A DNA stretch of 64,000 nucleotides. It comes from Weissella koreensis KACC 15510. GTDB taxonomy: Bacteria > Bacillota > Bacilli > Lactobacillales > Lactobacillaceae. Of this stretch, positions 8,624 through 17,031 are shown piece by piece (positions within the stretch are counted from its first letter, which is position 1; each line of letters starts with the position of its first letter). The stretch lies in assembly GCF_000219805.1 (NCBI RefSeq), contig NC_015759.1, positions 248,001-312,000 of the forward strand. Reading direction: 5' to 3'. The position numbers and the translations under genes are program-made. The notes beneath the pieces are model-generated. The model was given only the letters and a program-made list of their open reading frames with translations. It was not told where the DNA came from and ran no database searches.

Positions 8624-9703
8624 ATGGATAAACAAGAATTTGCATCAAAGATAAAGCAATTATCATCTAATTTAAATAATTTAAAAGATAACATTAATAA
8701 TGAGGAACAAACGAAAAATGCGCTGATCATGCCCTTTTTTATGAATTTAGGATATAACGTTTTTGATCCCATAGAATTCATACCAGAGTTCACAGCAGAT
8801 GTTGGAATAAAAAAAGGTGAACGCGTAGATTATGCAATCACTTTAAACGATCAAATAGCAATGCTAGTTGAAGCTAAAGAGTTAAAATCGGATTTAAATA
8901 ACCACTCTTCTCAACTCCACAGATACTTTAATGTAACAGAATCTAAATTTGCCATCTTAACTAACGGTGATGAATATCGTTTCTTCACTGATTTAGATAA
9001 ATCAAATATCATGGACAGCAATCCATTTTTAACCATACATCTATCAAATATTAAAGATTCACAAATTAATGAATTATTTAAATTTTCAAAAGAAAACTTT
9101 GATTCTGAAAAAATTGCAAGTACTGCAAGTGATTTAAAATATGTAGGCCAAATTGCCAGTTTCTTTACACAACAAATGTCCAATACCAGTGATGATTTTG
9201 TTAGAATTGTACTAAATGAAATTGGTTTTGAAGGTCAAAAAAATTCTAGAGTTATTGATGACTTCAGACCAATGGTCAGTCGTGGAATACAAGCGCTAAT
9301 TAACGAAAGAGTTAATGACCGTTTAAGTCATGCTTTGGACTCTACAAAAACAGAAGAAGAACCTTCATCGGTTGTTGTAAGTATCGATGGTGATGAAGCT
9401 GATGAAGAAGCAAAGAATGAGATAGTAACTACTACTGAAGAGTTAGAAGTTTATACACTGGCTAAAGCCATTTCGAGGAATACTATTGATATTGATCGTA
9501 TTTATTATCGTGATAATACAGCATACTTCAACGTTTTAGTAGATGATAACATTCGTCGCTGGGTACTTCGTGCATACTTTAATAGCGTAAGATCATGGAT
9601 TGTTATCAATGATGGAAATAATACTAAAATTGAATTTGAAAAGCCCGTTGATTTATTCAACGTTGCTGATCAAATAATTGAAGTTACAGCCCAATTTATT
9701 TAG
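8624..9703 (+). CDS. Lone type I restriction HsdR-N-type nuclease domain protein
   Basis: A 359-residue protein. The first 150 residues carry the HsdR N-terminal (COG4748-like) PD-(D/E)xK nuclease core: E28, D69 (RVDY), E83-x-K85 (LVEAKEL) and the RecB/HsdR-type Q97xxxY101 motif, then ILTNGDEYRFFTD. No helicase motifs, HsdM or HsdS genes are present. The C-terminal half (from about residue 240) is a separate domain of unknown type. GAGGAG precedes the ATG. It lies opposite to nearly all neighbours, beyond tRNA-Leu, between direct repeats. A defence role against phage is an inference; nuclease activity is supported by the intact catalytic residues. Confidence 0.8.
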   Translation: MDKQEFASKIKQLSSNLNNLKDNINNEEQTKNALIMPFFMNLGYNVFDPIEFIPEFTADVGIKKGERVDYAITLNDQIAMLVEAKELKSDLNNHSSQLHRYFNVTESKFAILTNGDEYRFFTDLDKSNIMDSNPFLTIHLSNIKDSQINELFKFSKENFDSEKIASTASDLKYVGQIASFFTQQMSNTSDDFVRIVLNEIGFEGQKNSRVIDDFRPMVSRGIQALINERVNDRLSHALDSTKTEEEPSSVVVSIDGDEADEEAKNEIVTTTEELEVYTLAKAISRNTIDIDRIYYRDNTAYFNVLVDDNIRRWVLRAYFNSVRSWIVINDGNNTKIEFEKPVDLFNVADQIIEVTAQFI

Positions 9704-9750
9704 TTTGGTATTCAAAATTCGCTAGTCACTTGCCACTGCAGGGATACGTA

Positions 9751-9769
9751 TACGTGCTAAATATCCACA
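9751..9769 (+). repeat. Right copy of 19-bp direct repeat flanking the HsdR-N-type gene
   Basis: tacgtgctaaatatccaca repeats the sequence at 8580-8598 with two changes. It starts 48 bases after the gene's stop codon. Confidence 0.7.
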
Positions 9770-9914
9770 GCAACCTGCTTTTTTAAGATATACAATTTAT
9801 ATTTTGCAGCAAATGTTCTTTTAAAATTATTTGATGCATAGTTTCTATAAGACAAGACGACTATAAAAAGACATTTATCGTCATAATTATTTGCCTATCA
9901 ATAAATATTAAAAA

Positions 9915-9964
9915 TAAAAAGGACTAACAAACACTCCCACATCGGAGTTTGTTAGTCCTTTTTA
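9915..9964. terminator. Bidirectional terminator between convergent genes
   Basis: aaaggactaacaaac pairs perfectly with gtttgttagtccttt, with A run before and T run after. It separates the plus-strand nuclease gene from the minus-strand membrane protein. The remaining 9704-10024 gap holds only the direct repeat and AT-rich sequence. Confidence 0.85.
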
Positions 9965-10024
9965 TTTTAAACATGTTAAGTTTAAACACAAATCAATATT
10001 TCCTAATTAATTCGACTCCACTCA

Positions 10025-10942
10025 TCAATTTATAACCATTTTCACTATCTGAATAATTCTTTCTTTTAAAGAATACTTTTTCAAAATATAAACACAACCT
10101 AAACTAAATCCACTAGCAAACATTGTATATAATCCCAATTGTTGAGTCATAGGTGTTGGAATAACTAAAATTAGCAATGGAAAAGCATAGACTGCTGGTA
10201 ATTGAATTCTAAACATTTTTAAAATTATCAGAATCAAAGGCATCATCATTGCAATAAAAATGACATCATTTGAAATTAATTGATGCACGCCCATACTAAG
10301 ATATGCAATGCCAGTTAAAATGACCACCTGTTTCAAAAATACATTTACAGGATAATGCTCTTTTTGAATGACTTCCAACAACAAAACTAAAACCGGCGGA
10401 ATGGCAATCATCATATCAACGCCCAACAAATGTACTAATATAATCCATAATAATAATATTTCCAAATATTGACGCATTGCATCTCTTTCAAGAGATTTTA
10501 TAGGATTTTGAATATTTTTATAACTACCACTCAATAAAACTCCAAGCATTAAAATACTTGTCATACCCACAACAACTAAAATAAAATACCAATGACTAGT
10601 ATTAGTAACAATTGGTAAAAGTCCCGTTGCAAATGAAGGTGCTAATTTTGAATTAGCTATTTTCAACACAACTAACATTATTAATATAACTAGATATATT
10701 TTAAATAAGTAATCTATTTTCAATAAATTAATACTAAATCCCAATATTGCAGTAATCGATGGCATCAAAACAATTTTAAAAGGATTCACAATCCAATGTG
10801 ACTCTTGCAAAGCTAAAACTCCCACACATAGTACTGCAAATTCAGGTAAAATCAAATGATGGTTCCCCATTTTTACTGAAAATTCTACCATTAATAGGAT
10901 TAATATATATCCAATTAAATAATTAATTCTTCTAATTTTCAT
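10025..10942 (-). CDS. Unknown multi-pass membrane protein
   Basis: A 305-residue protein with about nine or ten hydrophobic segments and short loops; the longest polar loop lies near residues 140-155 (SLERDAMRQ). I do not recognise the family with confidence. The first third (PEFAVLCVGVLALQE) faintly resembles integral membrane proteins of the HPP type, but this is weak. No catalytic or nucleotide motif is visible. It stands alone: a terminator lies on its 3' side and the next gene upstream also ends in its own terminator. Codon use looks like its neighbours. Confidence 0.6.
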   Translation of the reverse strand: MKIRRINYLIGYILILLMVEFSVKMGNHHLILPEFAVLCVGVLALQESHWIVNPFKIVLMPSITAILGFSINLLKIDYLFKIYLVILIMLVVLKIANSKLAPSFATGLLPIVTNTSHWYFILVVVGMTSILMLGVLLSGSYKNIQNPIKSLERDAMRQYLEILLLWIILVHLLGVDMMIAIPPVLVLLLEVIQKEHYPVNVFLKQVVILTGIAYLSMGVHQLISNDVIFIAMMMPLILIILKMFRIQLPAVYAFPLLILVIPTPMTQQLGLYTMFASGFSLGCVYILKKYSLKERIIQIVKMVIN

Positions 10943-11042
10943 TTAACACCTACCATTTTCAGATTTTAATCAAACACAACAAGAGTAACTATACACGTTT
11001 CATCGCATAAATTGTAGTTTTTCAGTTCGGTTATTTTATAAA

Positions 11043-11083
11043 AAAGATCAGAAACCCAGAATAATCTGAAGTTTCTGATCTTT
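11043..11083 (-). terminator. Terminator
   Basis: aaagatcagaaac pairs with gtttctgatcttt around a short loop, with T run on the minus strand, directly after the 11097 stop. Confidence 0.8.
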
Positions 11084-11096
11084 AATTTACTTATTG

Positions 11097-11594
11097 TTAA
11101 AATTTAGCAAATTGGAATTTCTTCTCACGGTAATGAACATTTGATGCATACTGAAATGATTTGAAAAAATCATCTATTATCGGTTTAAATTCCTGTAACT
11201 GTTTTTCCGTTTTCCAAGTCGTTAAAATTGCATAATCAAAACCTTCATTTACTTGTAGTAAAAAGATATTAATTAATCCAGTTTCATCTTGATGATCAGT
11301 AATCCATGCCTTCGCGCGCATAATAAAATGTTCTCGCTCGTCATCATTTAATGTTAGATAGTTCCAATCCATCAATCCTCGTAAATCCAGTGATTGATTT
11401 TGTTTAAATAAAACATCATATTGCACTCCAGAACTAAATGGGCTTTTCTCATTGATTGAATATTCAATCAATTGAAAATGTTCATGATCATCTAGATCAA
11501 ATGTTAAATATATTGGTCGATTAGAATAACGTTGTTGAACAGTTTGTAAGACATCTTTAGTACCAAAAGTAGTATAAATATATTCTTTTACCAT
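11097..11594 (-). CDS. Antibiotic biosynthesis monooxygenase-like (ABM fold) protein
   Basis: A 165-residue protein. The C-terminal half reads like the dimeric alpha-beta barrel (ABM) family: a VNEGFDYAILTTWKTEKQLQEF strand-helix pattern followed by a phenylalanine-rich end. Similar proteins occur throughout lactobacilli and have been compared with TRAP/IsdG proteins. The exact function is not known. The open frame begins at 11609, but that ATG lies inside the ribosome site ATGGAGGATAATATA. The ATG at 11594 (MVKEYIYTTFG) is therefore the start. Confidence 0.6.
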   Translation of the reverse strand: MVKEYIYTTFGTKDVLQTVQQRYSNRPIYLTFDLDDHEHFQLIEYSINEKSPFSSGVQYDVLFKQNQSLDLRGLMDWNYLTLNDDEREHFIMRAKAWITDHQDETGLINIFLLQVNEGFDYAILTTWKTEKQLQEFKPIIDDFFKSFQYASNVHYREKKFQFAKF

Positions 11595-11627
11595 TATATT
11601 ATCCTCCATCTTTCAAATTGAAAGTAA

Positions 11628-12350
11628 TTATTGAAATAATAAAATCAACATCGCAACCAAGTTATTTAAGCAATGTGTTGCCATCGAATATTGTAATTTC
11701 TGAGTCTTCTTATAAACAAATGCCAAAATTATCCCAGTTAATGAATATTGTATAAATGCCATTAATTGAAATGGTTGAAAAATGACATGGAATAATCCAA
11801 AGGCCATTCCTGAAACAACTACATTGGCCCACCAATATGAATTTTTCATAAAGTAATTCATCAAAATTCCTCGGAAAATCGATTCCTCTAGTAGCGGAGC
11901 CAAGATAACTGATAAAAAGATTAAATATATTTTAGTTGCTAAACCAGCATGTGCCATTTCAACTAGCGCCAACTGATTAGCAGGTTCAACATTATTTCCA
12001 GTAATTAAAATTTTTACGATGGTCACTAACATACCAGCTAAGATAATTAAAACGTATCCCTTAATAATCCAAAGCGTCTTTTGACGTCGAAAGGGCTCAA
12101 GTTTATTTTCAGGAGCAGCTAGTTGAATGTACTTTTTCATATACATCAATGTGATATAAAGCAACCCGCCCATCGTTAAAAGCATTGCTAAAATTGGTAT
12201 CCAGGTATTTTCGTTTATATTGAATGCCTTAGCTATTAATTTGAGCATCAACAGACCAAAGTTTTGAATAATCACATCACAAAGCAACCCAATTAAAATA
12301 AATAAAATTCCTAATCCGCCGACTTTCCAAGCACCTTTATTATTTATCAC
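11628..12350 (-). CDS. CPBP family intramembrane metalloprotease
   Basis: A membrane protein of about 240 residues with six to eight helices and the motifs of the CPBP (CAAX protease/bacteriocin-processing, Abi) family: EESIFRG with the catalytic glutamates, FGLFHVIFQP with the histidine, and a third histidine in MATHCLNN. In lactic acid bacteria such proteins often act in bacteriocin immunity or prenyl-protein-type processing; the substrate here is unknown. The likely start is GTG 12350, nine bases after GAGG, giving an 11-base overlap with the gene before it. TTG 12368 and ATG 12365 are less likely. Confidence 0.82.
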   Translation of the reverse strand: MINNKGAWKVGGLGILFILIGLLCDVIIQNFGLLMLKLIAKAFNINENTWIPILAMLLTMGGLLYITLMYMKKYIQLAAPENKLEPFRRQKTLWIIKGYVLIILAGMLVTIVKILITGNNVEPANQLALVEMAHAGLATKIYLIFLSVILAPLLEESIFRGILMNYFMKNSYWWANVVVSGMAFGLFHVIFQPFQLMAFIQYSLTGIILAFVYKKTQKLQYSMATHCLNNLVAMLILLFQ

Positions 12351-12552
12351 GACTCTTATCCTCATCAACAGCTTTCTTGTTTTGAATATAAACCGTAATT
12401 ATGGTCATTATAATCGTCGTTATAACCAATAATACAATGTAACCAATAATCGTTAATACTGTTGATAAATCTAGCTTTGTCGCCAAATTACCCCAAATTA
12501 AAAATACAATTAAAATCGCTAATCCTGTTATAAATGACAAGGTTCTTTGCAT
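12340..12552 (-). CDS. Small two-helix membrane protein of unknown function
   Basis: Seventy residues with two hydrophobic segments (about residues 5-21 and 31-53) and a charged C-terminal tail (KKAVDEDKSRDK). I do not recognise the family. It lies four bases downstream of the HAD phosphatase gene and overlaps the CPBP protease gene, so the three form one operon. The close coupling suggests that it is a real gene and perhaps a partner of the protease. Confidence 0.6.
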   Translation of the reverse strand: MQRTLSFITGLAILIVFLIWGNLATKLDLSTVLTIIGYIVLLVITTIIMTIITVYIQNKKAVDEDKSRDK

Positions 12553-12555
12553 TTT

Positions 12556-13395
12556 TTAATCATCCCCCAAAACAAATCGTTCTAAAATTTCCGCAATTGC
12601 ACCATCATTATTTGTTCGATCAGTTATAACTTGAGCTACATCTTTGACTGGTTGAATAGCATTTTGAACAGCAATACCTAATCCAGCGGATTTAATCATC
12701 GCAATATCATTTGAATTATCGCCGGCTGAAATAATTTCTTCAGGATTAATTCCTAATTTAGCACCCAGAACATTCCCAGCTGAGCCTTTATCAACACCTG
12801 CAGGATTAAATTCAACATATCTTCCAGAGGAATAAGTCGCTTCAACTGCTTCAGAGCCCACTGCTACCAAAACATTTGCCATTATCTTTTCACGCACTTC
12901 CAAATTAGAATGTTCAAAAATAATTTTCATCAGAGGCTCTTCATGCTTCAAAAAAGATAGATCAGGTTCCTCTAACAATTCATAAGAAACTCCTCGTTCA
13001 TCCATATAATTTTTATCAGCCACTGAAATATTATAAATAAATAATTTATCGGTCGTATAAATGTGAGCATCCGTCAAAGGATCACTCTGAATCCCAGTTT
13101 TGAAAATTAAGTCTGCTAACATCAAGTCCATATCACGAGCAATTAAAACTTCATTATTCAAATTTTCAACAATTGCTCCTCCATTATAGGAAATTACATA
13201 TTGTTGTGCTTTGTTTTTTAGACCTAATTTATCTAAGACACCCTGAACTGAATTAAAAGATCGACCAGTGTTTGGTACAAATTTAAAACCCATTTGAACA
13301 GCTTTTTTAATTGCTTGAACATTTTTTTCATTAATGGTCCCATTATCGTTCAATAAGGTTTCATCTAAGTCAGATATTAACATTTTATATCGCAT
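12556..13395 (-). CDS. Cof-type HAD-IIB family phosphatase
   Basis: A 279-residue HAD-superfamily hydrolase. Motif I is SDLDETLLND with the nucleophile and acid aspartates, motif II is PNTGRSFNSV, and motifs III-IV are the lysine in GVDKGSA and SAGDNSNDIAMI. The large inserted C2B cap between motifs II and III places it in the Cof/YidA group, which removes phosphate from sugar phosphates or nucleotides. The substrate cannot be assigned from sequence. It heads a short operon with the small membrane protein and the CPBP protease. Confidence 0.88.
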   Translation of the reverse strand: MRYKMLISDLDETLLNDNGTINEKNVQAIKKAVQMGFKFVPNTGRSFNSVQGVLDKLGLKNKAQQYVISYNGGAIVENLNNEVLIARDMDLMLADLIFKTGIQSDPLTDAHIYTTDKLFIYNISVADKNYMDERGVSYELLEEPDLSFLKHEEPLMKIIFEHSNLEVREKIMANVLVAVGSEAVEATYSSGRYVEFNPAGVDKGSAGNVLGAKLGINPEEIISAGDNSNDIAMIKSAGLGIAVQNAIQPVKDVAQVITDRTNNDGAIAEILERFVLGDD

Positions 13396-13517
13396 CTGGT
13401 TTGCCTCTTTTTCATAAATTATTATCCTAATTATAACTTATATCTACTAATTTAACTCAGCATAAAATCTACAGATCTTAATTTACATGATATTGATTTT
13501 TTCATCATCCGAATGTG

Positions 13518-13558
13518 TAAAAAAATGACCAGCATTCGAAAAACGAAAACTAGTCATA
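13518..13558 (-). terminator. Terminator after nagB
   Basis: On the minus strand atgactag and ctggtcat pair, followed by TTTTTTTACAC. It lies about 50 bases after the nagB stop. Confidence 0.7.
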
Positions 13559-13605
13559 TCATCATTTCATATCAAAATAAAATGCATAGATATTATCTAT
13601 CTAAA

Positions 13606-14313
13606 TTATTTATTTAAATTGCTAGCCGCAGCCTCATCTAAAATTACAACAACATTGTCATGTCTTTGTAAAATTGATGCAGGTACATTCTCAGTTACTG
13701 GCCCCTCAATCATAGCTTGAACTGCTTGAGCCTTATTTGCACCATAAGCCACCATCAAAATTTGCTTGGCTGACATAATTGACTTGATTCCCATTGAGTA
13801 AGCTTGGCGTGGAACGTCATTTTGATCGTCAAAGAAACGTGCATTCGCTTCAATCGTTGATGCTGTTAAATCAACTTCATGTGTAGTTGATTCAAAAGAA
13901 GTTCCTGGTTCATTAAATCCAATATGCCCGTTTTGACCCAAACCTAAAATTTGTAAGTCACGTGGGAATTGATCCAAAATAGCATCATATCGTTCTGATT
14001 CAGCTATTCCATCAGGATTTAACCCATCGGGAACATAGCTTTCTTTGAAAGGCTTCTCGTTGAATAAATGCTGTTGCATGAAGTAACGATAACTTTGTTC
14101 ATGATCTCCAGATAAACCTTTGTACTCATCTAAATTAATTGAAATTTTATCTGAAAAATCCATATCGCTTTTAGTAATAGCATCATAGATTGAAATAGGT
14201 GTTGAGCCAGTGGCTAATCCAAAAACTTTGGCATTAGTTTGTAAGGCATCTTGAAAAACGCGAGCACCAACTTGTCCACCTTCAACCTGATCTTGAACTT
14301 TAATAATCTTCAT
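13606..14313 (-). CDS. nagB: Glucosamine-6-phosphate deaminase NagB
   Basis: A 235-residue enzyme that converts glucosamine 6-phosphate to fructose 6-phosphate and ammonia, the last step of amino sugar use. Conserved parts are [13 protein letters not shown] (phosphate loop), [12 protein letters not shown] with catalytic aspartate and [13 protein letters not shown]. It is the short form typical of Firmicutes. The ATG at 14313 follows AAAGGTTGGGAATAAG. It is monocistronic. A palindrome of the NagR type sits upstream, so expression is likely induced by amino sugars. Confidence 0.95.
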   Translation of the reverse strand: MKIIKVQDQVEGGQVGARVFQDALQTNAKVFGLATGSTPISIYDAITKSDMDFSDKISINLDEYKGLSGDHEQSYRYFMQQHLFNEKPFKESYVPDGLNPDGIAESERYDAILDQFPRDLQILGLGQNGHIGFNEPGTSFESTTHEVDLTASTIEANARFFDDQNDVPRQAYSMGIKSIMSAKQILMVAYGANKAQAVQAMIEGPVTENVPASILQRHDNVVVILDEAAASNLNK

Positions 14314-14340
14314 ATTCTTATTCCCAACCTTTCACTTCAT

Positions 14341-14358
14341 AATGGTATATACCAATTA
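14341..14358. promoter_or_regulatory. NagR/DasR-type (dre) operator upstream of nagB
   Basis: The core tggtatatacca is a perfect 12-base palindrome inside aatggtatataccaatta, starting 28 bases before the nagB ATG. It matches the GntR-family NagR (YvoA) operator form, TGGT-N4-ACCA. The regulator gene is not in this window. A related shorter palindrome, tggtatacca, occurs at 14433-14442. Confidence 0.7.
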
Positions 14359-14462
14359 TATGACACAAATTTTTAAAGTACAAGTAAAATTAAATAATAT
14401 CTCTAGAAACTGCCAAACATAAAGATCGCATCTGGTATACCATATACACTTTTCGATAATGC

Positions 14463-14468
14463 TATAAT
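14463..14468 (+). promoter_or_regulatory. -10 element of the AraC-family gene
   Basis: tataat lies about 40 bases before the ATG at 14508 in the sequence gataatgctataattaggt. No clear -35 hexamer is seen, which fits a weak or regulated promoter. Confidence 0.5.
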
Positions 14469-14507
14469 TAGGTTAATGACTTGTCTGTTTGAGAAAGGTT
14501 GCTCATT

Positions 14508-15419
14508 ATGGAAAAATCAATTTTTAATGTCGTTAATAATCATACCTTTAATGCTAGTATCTACTACCAATTTAGTGGTATCAGTCAAACCCTACCCTTC
14601 CATACTTTTGGCCCCGCCAAACGTCACGACTACATTATCCATTTTGTACTAAATGGGCAAGGAATTTTTTTTGTAGATAATGAGCAATTTCATTTACAAG
14701 CTGGTGATTCATTTTTGATACGCCCAGGCGAATCCATTTTTTATCAATCCGATATTAAGAATCCATGGACCTATGCTTGGATTTCCTTCAATGGATCTGA
14801 AGCTAAACAAATTATCGAACATTTTTCCCCTTTTAAAAATGAGCATCATGTTTTCAATACAGCTAATCAATTAAAATATTTAGAACTTATCCAAAAAACA
14901 CTTAGTTGGTCAGATTCATCACCACAAAGCGAATTACAATTGAATCAATTAGTTCATGAATTATTGATTCAAGTAATCCAAGAATATCCATCACAGAAAA
15001 ATCCACAAAATGATTTCAAAGGATCAAAGCTGGCCCGTCAAGCACGTGAATATATGGATGAATACTTCGAAACAGGAATCAATGTAAATGATGTAGCTAA
15101 TGAATTAAATGTTAACCGATCATATTTAACTAGAGTTTTTACTAGTAATTTTGGTCTGTCGCCTAAAGCTTGGTTAATTGGGGTTCGGATTAATAAGGCC
15201 AGCGAGCTTTTGCAAATGGAAAAAATGTCAGTTGATGAAATTTCCGAATCTGTAGGCTTTAACAATGTCTCAGTTTTCAGTCGATCATTTAACAAAATGG
15301 TCGGCGAAAGCCCCAGTAAATATCGTAAAAATCGTCAATTTAAACGAACAACTAATCTACATAATCAGCAAATTAAAGATTTACTAAAAGCAGCTACACC
15401 TGTTCGTCAAACTACATAA
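14508..15419 (+). CDS. AraC-family transcriptional regulator (MsmR/RafR-like)
   Basis: A 303-residue regulator. The N-terminal half is a cupin sugar-sensing domain (GQGIFFVDNEQFHLQAGD, then FLIRPGESIFYQSD). The C-terminal 100 residues hold two helix-turn-helix motifs: INVNDVANELNVNRSYLTRVF and the AraC signature from SVDEISESVGF to GESPSKYRK. The start is ATG 14508, nine bases after GAGAAAGG; an upstream TTG at 14499 is less likely. It converges on the galactose operon and is the best candidate for controlling it. Direct repeats suited to such a protein lie at the operon's promoter. Confidence 0.9.
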   Translation: MEKSIFNVVNNHTFNASIYYQFSGISQTLPFHTFGPAKRHDYIIHFVLNGQGIFFVDNEQFHLQAGDSFLIRPGESIFYQSDIKNPWTYAWISFNGSEAKQIIEHFSPFKNEHHVFNTANQLKYLELIQKTLSWSDSSPQSELQLNQLVHELLIQVIQEYPSQKNPQNDFKGSKLARQAREYMDEYFETGINVNDVANELNVNRSYLTRVFTSNFGLSPKAWLIGVRINKASELLQMEKMSVDEISESVGFNNVSVFSRSFNKMVGESPSKYRKNRQFKRTTNLHNQQIKDLLKAATPVRQTT

Positions 15420-15427
15420 AAATATAT

Positions 15428-15527
15428 AAAAACCGATGTCTAAAGTCTTTTGATATAATATGCTGTTTATCTTCTCATTTTTAGTGGGAAGCAGTATAAA
15501 TATCAAATTTAAAGATCATCGGTTTTA
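15428..15527. terminator. Long nested hairpin between convergent araC-type gene and galT
   Basis: Four stacked inverted repeats share one axis: 15428-15438 with 15517-15526, 15449-15456 with 15500-15507, 15460-15465 with 15492-15497, and 15471-15477 with 15485-15491. The outer arms have A and T runs, so it should terminate transcription from both sides. At about 100 bases it is much longer than ordinary terminators. Confidence 0.8.
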
Positions 15528-15537
15528 TTTTTAACTT

Positions 15538-17007
15538 CTAATCAAAAGTGGCAATAAATTCAGAAAAGCCTCGATGACCTTCTGCATCATCTTTAAATAC
15601 ACCCGCATCGGATAGTACTCTAGTAAAGACATCTGCCACAGCTTGTTTAACATAAGCATCGACATCGGTAAAAGAATGTTGTTTTAATTGATCAGCCCAT
15701 TCTTGATGAATTGGATTAACCTTCTCAGCCTTATTCATCAAAAACGCCTTGACTTCATCCAATTCTCTGACCAAACGTGGAGGTAAAATCGCTAGTCCCA
15801 TCACCTCAATTAAACCAATGTTCTCTTGCTTAATATGTTGAACATCTGCATGTGGATGAAAAATACCATCCGGATATTGATCATTTGTATTATTATCACG
15901 TAAAACTAAGTCAAGTTCGAAATCATCCCCACGCCGTCGCATAATTGGCGTTACAGTGTGATGTCTTGTACCTTGATCATCACTTGCCTGAATCAATAAA
16001 TCAATATTGTCATATTGATTCCATTTCAAACGAATCATTTCCGCCGCTTCAATTAAAGCTTCTCTGTCAGCGGATTTAAGACGAATCACACTCATTGGCC
16101 AATTAACAATTCCCGCCTGGACCATTGGGAAATTATTTAAATTAATCTTCTCTCTGATAGGTGCCTTAGCCATTGGAAAATCATGTTTTCCAGCTTGGTA
16201 ATGATCATGCGTTAAAATGGATCCACCCACAATTGGTAAATCGGCATTTGATCCGATCATATATTCTGGAAATTGTTCAACGAAATCAGCTAGATGCTCA
16301 AAACTTTTCTTATTTACTATCATGGGTTGATGAATATGATTTAAAACAATGGCATGCTCATTAAAATATGCATAGGGTGAGTACTGAAAGCCCCACTTTT
16401 CACCAGATAATTCTAAATTAATAATTCGATGATTGCTTCGAGCAGATTGATTTAAGCTTCCAAAAAAACCTTCGTTTTCAATACAAAGTGCACAATCTGG
16501 ATAACTATTTTGTGGTAACTTCAATGCTGCAGCAATTTCCTTAGGATTTTTCTCTGGTTTCGATAAATTAATCGTAATCTCTAGCTCTCCATATGGACTA
16601 GGTGCAAAATAATGAATATTTTTAGCAATTGATCGCATTTTTATATAATTATTTTGTTGAGATAAATGATAAAAATAATTGGTAGCCGCGTTTGGTTGCT
16701 GTTGATAATATTCCCAGAATTTATGATTAACTTGACTAGGTAAAGGCGTAATTGTATCCATAATTAACGCTTCCATCATATCTAGATTAACTTTATCATT
16801 AATCATTTCATTGCTTTTAGCCGCATCCATTAAAGTCGATACAATTGTTTCCAATTCCTCTGGCGTTTTAACTTCAGGCGTACCCAAATTATTTGAACCA
16901 ATCAATCTTAATAATTCATTTTGATGATAAATTCGATCTTCTTCCTCAATTCGACCATTTTTGATTGCAATGGTCGTTAAATCATATACTGCTTGACCAA
17001 CATTCAT
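15538..17007 (-). CDS. galT: UDP-glucose:hexose-1-phosphate uridylyltransferase GalT (Gram-positive type)
   Basis: A 489-residue enzyme of the Leloir pathway that exchanges galactose 1-phosphate with UDP-glucose. It belongs to the longer Firmicutes type (GalT class II, about 490 residues), with the segments NHIHQPM, GSILTHDHYQAG and the FHPHADVQHI stretch. The ATG at 17007 follows GGGGAGATGGGATAA. It is the last gene of the permease-galK-galT operon, 24 bases after galK. galE and galM are not in this window and must lie elsewhere if the pathway is complete. Confidence 0.95.
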   Translation of the reverse strand: MNVGQAVYDLTTIAIKNGRIEEEDRIYHQNELLRLIGSNNLGTPEVKTPEELETIVSTLMDAAKSNEMINDKVNLDMMEALIMDTITPLPSQVNHKFWEYYQQQPNAATNYFYHLSQQNNYIKMRSIAKNIHYFAPSPYGELEITINLSKPEKNPKEIAAALKLPQNSYPDCALCIENEGFFGSLNQSARSNHRIINLELSGEKWGFQYSPYAYFNEHAIVLNHIHQPMIVNKKSFEHLADFVEQFPEYMIGSNADLPIVGGSILTHDHYQAGKHDFPMAKAPIREKINLNNFPMVQAGIVNWPMSVIRLKSADREALIEAAEMIRLKWNQYDNIDLLIQASDDQGTRHHTVTPIMRRRGDDFELDLVLRDNNTNDQYPDGIFHPHADVQHIKQENIGLIEVMGLAILPPRLVRELDEVKAFLMNKAEKVNPIHQEWADQLKQHSFTDVDAYVKQAVADVFTRVLSDAGVFKDDAEGHRGFSEFIATFD

Positions 17008-17031
17008 TTATCCCATCTCCCCGTTTTGAAT

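Noticed and set aside
9731..9738. tgccactg, an inverted copy of the tRNA-Leu 3' end, near the right direct repeat
   Set aside because: Eight bases are expected by chance about once or twice in a window of this size, and no longer match to the tRNA is present.
12351..12368. TTG/ATG starts for the CPBP protease
   Set aside because: They overlap or precede the GAGG ribosome site; GTG 12350 has proper spacing, though ATG 12365 cannot be fully excluded.
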